Shown in pieces: positions 57,925 to 64,000 of a stretch of DNA of 64,000 nucleotides (the stretch's first letter is position 1; each line of letters begins with the position of its first letter). Position numbers and translations under genes: made by a program. Origin of the DNA: Clitoria ternatea (Eukaryota > Streptophyta > Magnoliopsida > Fabales > Fabaceae); the NCBI GenBank assembly GCA_037962975.1, contig CM075671.1, forward strand, positions 41,440,501-41,504,500, read 5' to 3'. The notes beneath the pieces are model-generated. The model was given only the letters and a program-made list of their open reading frames with translations, ran no database searches and was not told where the DNA came from.

Positions 57925-58952
57925 AATTGTTGGCATCTATTTTGTATTCAGTAGGTGGTCTTGTCTGTCGTAGGTCATGGGTTAGATCCCTATCTCTAGC
58001 ACACGGAGTACCCAATCAACTAAGTCTCAAACATAAAATAGTTAATTTTTTCTTCTCTTTGGTATAAGCAAATTTTTATTGTAAAATACAATTTGATTTT
58101 GAATTCAAGTTTAAATTGATTATCATCCATATTTATTAAGTGACACCATTTCTACAAGTGCAACGATACATATAAGTGACATTAATTTAGCCCATACTTA
58201 ACAAGAAATTAAAAATATTTATTAAATATTAATTTGTTTAAAATTTAAAATACATAAGATGATGTATTAAGTGTAGGCTTCGAACACTCATTGCCAACCA
58301 AGAAGTTGATAATTCATGTTGTAAATAAAAATAATAAATTAGTAGTTGTAGATTGTATCATTCTCGTCAGACTTTGGATTGAGGGTTTTATGACATTGAT
58401 GTATCATGGACATGGATACAAGAAAAAAAATTTTATTTCTCATATTTGATTTTGAAATTTTACACACTGCTAAAAAAATTAAGAATAGAAAATTCACAAA
58501 ATAATGGTATCCATTATTTTTTGAAATGTTACGATAGTAATATTTATAAATTTAATAATGGTTCGGAAAAAGAGACATCTGAACCCACGCCAAACAAAAC
58601 CTTATACATATTCGACATTGGTAGGCGAATAAAGTCCATTAAAACATATAAAATTCTTAAAAGAGTTGAAATAGTGGCATCCATTATTATTTGAAATGTT
58701 GCGATAGAAATATTTATAAATTTAATAATGGTTCAAAAAGAGAGATTTCAACCCACGGTAAACAAAACCTTACATAGTCCCACTAAATAATGAATCATTC
58801 ATATTCGACATTGGTAGGTGAATAAAATCAATTCAAACTATGAAAAGTAGAAAAATAATGAAATAAAGCCCTCTCATGTCGTAGGATAAACAAATTTTCC
58901 TTACAAGTAATTTTGGCAACTTCACAAGAAAACAAGGCAACCTTATCAGCCT

Positions 58953-59025
58953 TGGAGATGCAGGGTATCGATCCCCGTACCTCTCGCATGCTAAGCGAGC
59001 GCTCTACCATTTGAGCTACATCCCC
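58953..59025 (-). tRNA. tRNA-Ala(AGC), intact copy 6
   Basis: All 73 bases fold into a normal cloverleaf. The acceptor has the G3:U70 wobble that identifies alanine tRNA to its synthetase. Anticodon AGC is at 58990-58992. The T stem has one G:U. Box A (TAGCTCAAATGG) and box B (GGGATCGATACC) are intact. Upstream on the minus strand are CCAACAATA (CAA motif within the last ten bases) and TACAAAATAG, the usual plant Pol III 5' signals. A TTTT terminator lies about 20 bases past the 3' end (58929-58932). Good candidate for a working gene. Confidence 0.92.
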
Positions 59026-59342
59026 TATTGTTGGCATCTATTTTGTATTCTGTTGGTGGTCTTGTATATCATAGATCATGGGTTAGATCCGTATCTCTAG
59101 CATACAGAGTACCCAATCAACTAAGTCTCGAAAATGAAATAGCTTATTTTTTGTTTTCTTTGGTATAAGAAAATTTTTATATATAAAATACAATTTTATT
59201 TTGAATTCAAGTTTAAATGGATTACCATCAATATTTATTTAGTGACACCAATTCTATAAGTCCAACGATACATATTGGTGACATTAATTTAGCCTATACT
59301 TTTTGGCAACTTTACAAGAAAAGAAGGCAATCTTATCGGCCT

Positions 59343-59414
59343 TGGAGATACGGGTATCGATCCCCGTACCACTCGCATGCTAAGCGAGCGCTCTATCATT
59401 TGAGCTACATCCCC
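59343..59414 (-). pseudogene. tRNA-Ala(AGC) copy 7, 72 nt
   Basis: Close to copy 6 but one base is lost in the T stem, and the second conserved G of the D loop is A. 5' CAA motif and TTTT run are kept. Could be weakly functional. Confidence 0.7.
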
Positions 59415-59731
59415 TATTGTTGGCATCTATTTTGTATTCTATTGGTGGTCTTGTATATCATAGGTCATGGGTTAGATCCCTATCTCTAGCTTACGGAGTA
59501 CCCAATCAACTAAGTCTTGAACATGAAATAGCTTATTTTTTCTTCTCTTTGTTATAAGCAAATTTTTATATATAAAATACAATTTTCCTTTGAATTCTAG
59601 TTTAAATGGATTACCATCAATATTTATTAAGTGACACCAATTTTACAAGTGCAATGATACATATTGGTGACATTAATTTAGCCTATACTTTTTGGTAACT
59701 TTACAAGAAAAGAAGGCAATCTTATCGGCCT

Positions 59732-59802
59732 TGGAGATGCGAGTATCGGTCCCCTACCTCTCGCATGCTAAGCGAGCGCTCTACCATTTGAGCTACATCC
59801 CC
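59732..59802 (-). pseudogene. tRNA-Ala(AGC) copy 8, 71 nt
   Basis: Two bases are lost in the T arm, and box B reads GACCGATAC. It is 389 bp from copy 7 and its flanks match, so the two derive from a local duplication. Confidence 0.75.
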
Positions 59803-60700
59803 TATTGTTGGCATCTGTTTTGTATTTTGTTGATGGTCTTGTATATCGTAGTTCACGGGTTAGATCCCTATCTCTAGCATACGGAGTACCCAATCAACTA
59901 AGTCTCAAACATGAATTAGCTTATTTTTTGTTTTCTTTGGTATCAGAAATTTTTTATATATAAAATACAATTTTGTTTTGAATTCAAGTTTAAATGGATT
60001 ACCATTAATATTTATTAAGTGACACCAATTCTATAAGTCTAACGATACATATGAGTGACAATAGTTTAGCCTAAACTTAACTACAAATTATAATATATTT
60101 ATTAAGTATTAATTCGTCTAAAATTTAAAGTACATAAGATAATGTGTTAAGTATAGGCTTCAATTTCTCATTTCCAACCAAGATGTTGATAATTCATACT
60201 ACAAACAAAAATAATAAATTAGTAGTTATAGATTATATTATTCTCGTCAGACTTTAACCAAGCCCAACCATAAAATGACACGATTTTTGGATTGAGGGTT
60301 TTATGACATTCATGTATCATGGACATGGATACAACAAAAAAGATTTTTATTTCTCATTTTTGTTTTTCTTGTTTTACACACTATAACAAAAAAATTAAGA
60401 ATAGAAAATTCTTAAAATAGTTAAAATAGTGGTATCCATTATTATTTGAAATGTTGTGATAGAAATATTTATAAATTTAATAATGGTTCAAAAAGAGAGA
60501 TTTCAACCACGGCAAACAAAACCTTAAATAGTCCCAGTAAATAATGAATCATTCATATTCGACATTGGTAGGCGAATAAAATCAATTCAAACTATGAAAA
60601 GTATAAATACAATGAAATAAATCCCTCTGATGTCATAGGATAAATAAATTTTCCTTGTAAGTAATTTTGGCAACTTTACAAGAAAAGCAGGCAACCTTAT

Positions 60701-60730
60701 CGAGCGCTCTACCATTTGAGCTACATCCCC
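60701..60730 (-). pseudogene. tRNA-Ala relic 9, 5' third only
   Basis: The first 30 bases of the tRNA (acceptor 5' strand, D arm) end abruptly at the unit's leader sequence, marking a deletion through the gene. Confidence 0.75.
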
Positions 60731-61222
60731 TATTGTTGGCATCTATTTTGTATTCTGTTGGTGGTCTTGTATATCGTAGGTCATGGGTTAGATCCCTATC
60801 TCTAGCATACGGAGTACCCAATCAACTAAGTCTCGAACATGAAATAGGTTATTTTTTATTTTCTTTTGTATCAGAAAATTTTTATATATAAAATACAATT
60901 TTATTTTGAATTCAAGTTTAAATGGATTACAATCAATATTTATTAAGTGACACCAATTCTATTAGTCCAACGATACATATCAGTGACATTAATTTAGCCT
61001 ATACTTAACTATAAATTATAATATCTTTATTAAATATTAAGTTGCTTAAAATTTAAAGTTCATAAGACCATGTATTAAGTATAGGCTTCGAATAAAATCA
61101 ATTCAAACTATGAAAAATAGAAACACAATGAAGTAAAGCCCTCTGATGTCATAGGATAAACAAATTTCCCTTATAAGTAATTTTGGCAACTTTAGAAGAA
61201 AAGAAGAGAATCTTATCAGCCT

Positions 61223-61295
61223 GGGAGATGCGGGGTATCGATTCCTGTACCTCTCGCATGCTAAGCGAGCGTTCTACCATTTGAGCTACATCCCC
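61223..61295 (-). pseudogene. tRNA-Ala(AGC) copy 10, full length, weakened T stem
   Basis: 73 bases with intact acceptor, D and anticodon arms. Two T-stem mismatches (GATTCCTG instead of GATCCCCG on the plus strand) and a changed discriminator base make function doubtful. Confidence 0.7.
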
Positions 61296-62114
61296 AATCG
61301 TTGGCATCTATTTTGTATTCAGTAGGTGGTTTTGTATATCGTAGGTCATAGGTTAGATCCCCATCTCTAGCACACAGAGTACCCAATCAACTAAGTCTCA
61401 AACATGAAATAGCTTACTTTTTTTTTCTCTTTGGTATAAGCAAATTTTTATATATAAAATAGAACTTTATTTTGAATTCAAGTTGAAATGGATTACCAAT
61501 AATATTTATTGAGTGACACCAATTCTACAAGTCCAATGATACATATGAGTGACATTAATTTAGCCTATACTTAACTATATATTAAAATATATTTATTACA
61601 TATTAATTTGTTTAAAATTTAAAATGCATAAGATCACGTATTAAGGATAGGCTTCGAACTCTCATTGCCAACCAAGATGTTTATAATTCATATTGTAAAT
61701 AAAAAAATAATAAATTAGTAGTTGTAGATCATATTATTCTCGTCAGACTTTAACCTAGCCCAAACATAAAATAACACATGTTTTGGATTGAGGGTTTTAT
61801 GACATTCATGTATCATGGACATGGATACAGCAAAAACGATTTTCATTTCTCATATTTGTTTTTGGTATTTTAAACACTACTGAAAAAAATAAAGAATAAA
61901 AAATTCTTAAAATAGTGGTAGCCATTATTATTTAATATATTACAATAGTAATATTTATAAATTTAATAATGGTTCAAAAAGAGAGATTTGAACCCACGGT
62001 AAACAAAACCTTATATGGTCCCCGTAAATAAGCCCTCTGATGAGGTAGGATAAACAATTTTTCCTTTCAAGTAATTTCGGTAACTTTAGAAGAAAAAATG
62101 ACAATTATCAACCT

Positions 62115-62187
62115 TGGAGATGCGGGGTATCGATCCCCGTACCTCTCGCATGCTAAACGAGCGCTCTACCATTTGAGCTACATCCCC
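62115..62187 (-). tRNA. tRNA-Ala(AGC), intact copy 11
   Basis: 73 bases with perfect acceptor (including G3:U70), D and T arms. The only departure from the array consensus is a G:U closing pair in the anticodon stem. Box A and box B are intact. On the minus strand CAACAATTG lies directly upstream, and a T6 run (62093-62098) about 17 bases past the 3' end is a strong Pol III terminator. Best candidate, with copy 6, for a transcribed gene. Confidence 0.92.
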
Positions 62188-62945
62188 AATTGTTGGCATC
62201 TATCTTGTATTCAGTAGGTGGTCTTGTATATCGTAGGTCATGGGTTAGATCCCTATCTTTAGCACACGGAGTACCCAATCAACTAAGTCTCAAACATGAA
62301 ATAGCTTATTTCTTCTTCTATTTGGTATAAGCAAATTTTTATATATAAAATACAATTTTATTTTGAATTCAAGTTTTAATGGATTACCATCAATATTTAT
62401 TAAGTGACACCAATTCTATAAGTCCAATGACACATATGAGTGACATTAATTTAGCCTATACTTAACTATAAATTATAATATATTTATTAAATATTAAGTT
62501 GTTTAAAATTTAAAGTACATAAGATAATGTATTAAGTATAGGCTTCGAAATCTCTTTTCCAACCAAGATGTTAATAATTCATACTGCAAATAAAAATAAT
62601 AAATTAGTAGTTGTAGATCGTATTATTCTCGTCAGACTTTAACCTAGCCCAAACATAAAATAACACAAGTTTTTAATTAGGGGTTTTATGACATTCATGT
62701 ATCATGGACATGTATACAGCAAAAAGGATTTTCTATTCTCATATTTGTTTTTCTTATTTTACACACTAGCAAAAATAATTAAGAATAGAAAATTCTTAAA
62801 AGAGTTGAAATAGTGGTATCCATTATTATTTGAAATGTTGTGATAGTAATTATTATAAATTTAAAAATGTTTCAGAAAGAGAGATTTGAATACACGATAA
62901 ACTAAACCTTACATAGTCACTGGTAAATAATAAAACGTTCATATT

Positions 62946-64000
62946 TGACAGGGCCCGCAAGCGCACGGGTTATGTCGCGTAATATAAAAGATTATCGTTC
63001 TCCACAGGGACTGTGTTCAAAGTACCAGCATATTGAAATTTAATTATCCACACAATTGATTTTTAAGATTTTTATAAAATAAAGCACAAATTAAAATTGC
63101 ATAGAATACGAATAAATATAAAAATAAAATTTACTTGACACTTAAAAATCAGAGTTGAGAATATCTTGGGATTTCGGGGGATTAAGACTCTATTTTATGT
63201 TAATGAATTTTAACTTTTCATAAATAAGAATCGAATTAAGTTTTCCAAGGCGAATTTTCCAAAAGCTAATTAATATGTTCCTCTCGGAATCCTATTAATG
63301 TACCTAACCTATGGAAAGCGCTGCTTAATCCTCAGAAAGGCCCATTATCGTTTTATGAAAATCCCTTTTATTTCCTCAAAAGAATTTTGATTACTTTCAC
63401 GGTTTTACCGAGGTCACAAAAAGCATCTCAAAAATCTTAGGTTTAGTTCAAAGCTTTCCGATAAAAATAAATCTCTCGATTCTATTTATTACCTAAACTT
63501 ACTAATATACCCGTAAGTATACAGTTTTATCATTTAGGTTCTTGTTAGGAATTACTAAAAGCATTAAACATAATTGAACTAAATGGAAAACAGAAATTTA
63601 TTTAATTCCAAGTCAAAATAACATTAAAATAAAATATTATCATACCCCCTTTATCCCAAGATAATTAATTTAGCTACTCATGAAATAATTTAAATTCATA
63701 TAAATAATGGAAAAATAAAACATACAAGACATGGTAAAAATAAAGACTTACGGGTTTCTCCAAAAGCTCAAAATAATTTACCACTGTAATTTCTTGTTGC
63801 AATAATTTCTCCACCAATTACAAATTTAAATTCTCACTTTTACAGCCCTCACACTCTTACAAAATAAAAGAAAGAAAAGAAAATAAAAAGAAAGAGAAGA
63901 AACGAACAGAGAAAGAAAAATGGAAAAGAAGAAAACTTAAAGAGAAAAAGAGAAAAAGTAACGAAGAAAAGAAAAGAAAATGAATCTGATGGTAATTGAT
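62946..64000 (-). mobile_element. Partial LTR of another gypsy-type element, minus orientation
   Basis: Plus strand starts TGACAGGGCCCGCAAGCGC and continues CTCCACAGGGACTGTG. On the minus strand this gives a '...CACAGTCCCTGTGGAGAACGAT...' type end, similar to the end of the 2941-4340 LTR (CACAATCCCTATGGGAACGAT). The sequence runs off the window in purine-rich DNA. No coding sequence is visible. Lineage and exact boundary are inferred. Confidence 0.5.

Larger units (their letters stand above)
54357..62945 (-). repeat. Tandem/segmental repeat array carrying tRNA-Ala(AGC) genes and relics
   Basis: A complex unit recurs. It contains a TTTTGGCAACTTTACAAG-like leader, the tRNA (minus strand), TTGGCATCTATTTTGTATTC, TCATGGGTTAGATCCCTATC, GAATTCAAGTTTAAAT, TGACATTCATGTATCATGG and a GAGAGATTTGAACCCAC segment. 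tRNA copies begin near 54424, 55835, 56094, 56891, 57884, 58953, 59343, 59732, 60701, 61223 and 62115. Unit lengths vary from about 259 to 1411 bp through internal deletions and local duplications. No protein gene is seen in the array. Confidence 0.9.

Noticed and set aside
58828..59037. Minus-strand open frame with AQMVERSLSMREVRGSIP
   Set aside because: It is a read-through of the tRNA-Ala gene at 58953-59025; this peptide is a well-known false protein product of tRNA genes.
60633..60821. Minus-strand 62-codon open frame in the tRNA array
   Set aside because: It overlaps tRNA relic 9 and repeat spacer; no protein signature.

Overview
The window is plant nuclear DNA and is almost entirely repetitive. 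AT-rich sequence, nested LTR retrotransposons with plant-type primer-binding sites, a Mutator-like (MULE) remnant, a short element with terminal inverted repeats and plant-style Pol III tRNA genes all point to a plant. The repeat families look like those of a phaseoloid legume; that is an inference from general resemblance, not a search. I found no convincing single-copy host protein-coding gene. The only genes that still look functional are two tRNA-Ala(AGC) genes.

Layout. 1-4340: 3' part of a Ty3/gypsy-like element (tRNA-Asp-type PBS) with a broken accessory ORF, a polypurine tract and a 1.4-kb LTR. 4388-16436: an old, heavily decayed Sirevirus-like Ty1/copia element (copia A), split by a 3.9-kb solo LTR (7908-11804, TSD TCAAA). 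16441-17578: an inverted LTR fragment related to copia A. About 17621-18115: a short non-autonomous element. 18464-22681: a 4.2-kb solo LTR (TSD AAAAT). 22959-51056: a minus-strand chromovirus-like gypsy element (4.4-kb LTR, chromodomain, IN, RNase H, RT, PR, gag). It is split by a younger Sirevirus-like element (copia B, 30256-49926, TSD ATCAG), whose RT is split in turn by a non-coding 9.9-kb LARD (35145-45029, TSD CATTA). 51057-52075: two LTR fragments. About 52076-54356: MULE remnant. About 54357-62945: tandem array carrying 11 tRNA-Ala(AGC) genes or relics. 62946-64000: part of another LTR, minus orientation.

Nesting gives a clear relative chronology. The gypsy element is oldest, copia B came next (about 35 differences by eye between its two 1401-bp LTRs) and the LARD is youngest (about 42 between its two 2934-bp LTRs). 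Most differences are transitions, as expected for methylated, silenced DNA.

The most striking signal is not a gene. Five retroelement families here carry arrays of short palindromes in their LTRs, arranged as doublets about 20-21 bp apart. In copia B the palindrome is TGAATCGATTCA. It occurs in both LTRs and again, with the same 21/51-bp rhythm, just upstream of the element's extra 3' ORF. In the gypsy/LARD families the palindrome has a CGCTNNAGCG core. Conserved motif and phasing with diverged spacer sequence suggest a shared cis-acting design. The second notable signal is the birth-and-death array of tRNA-Ala genes.
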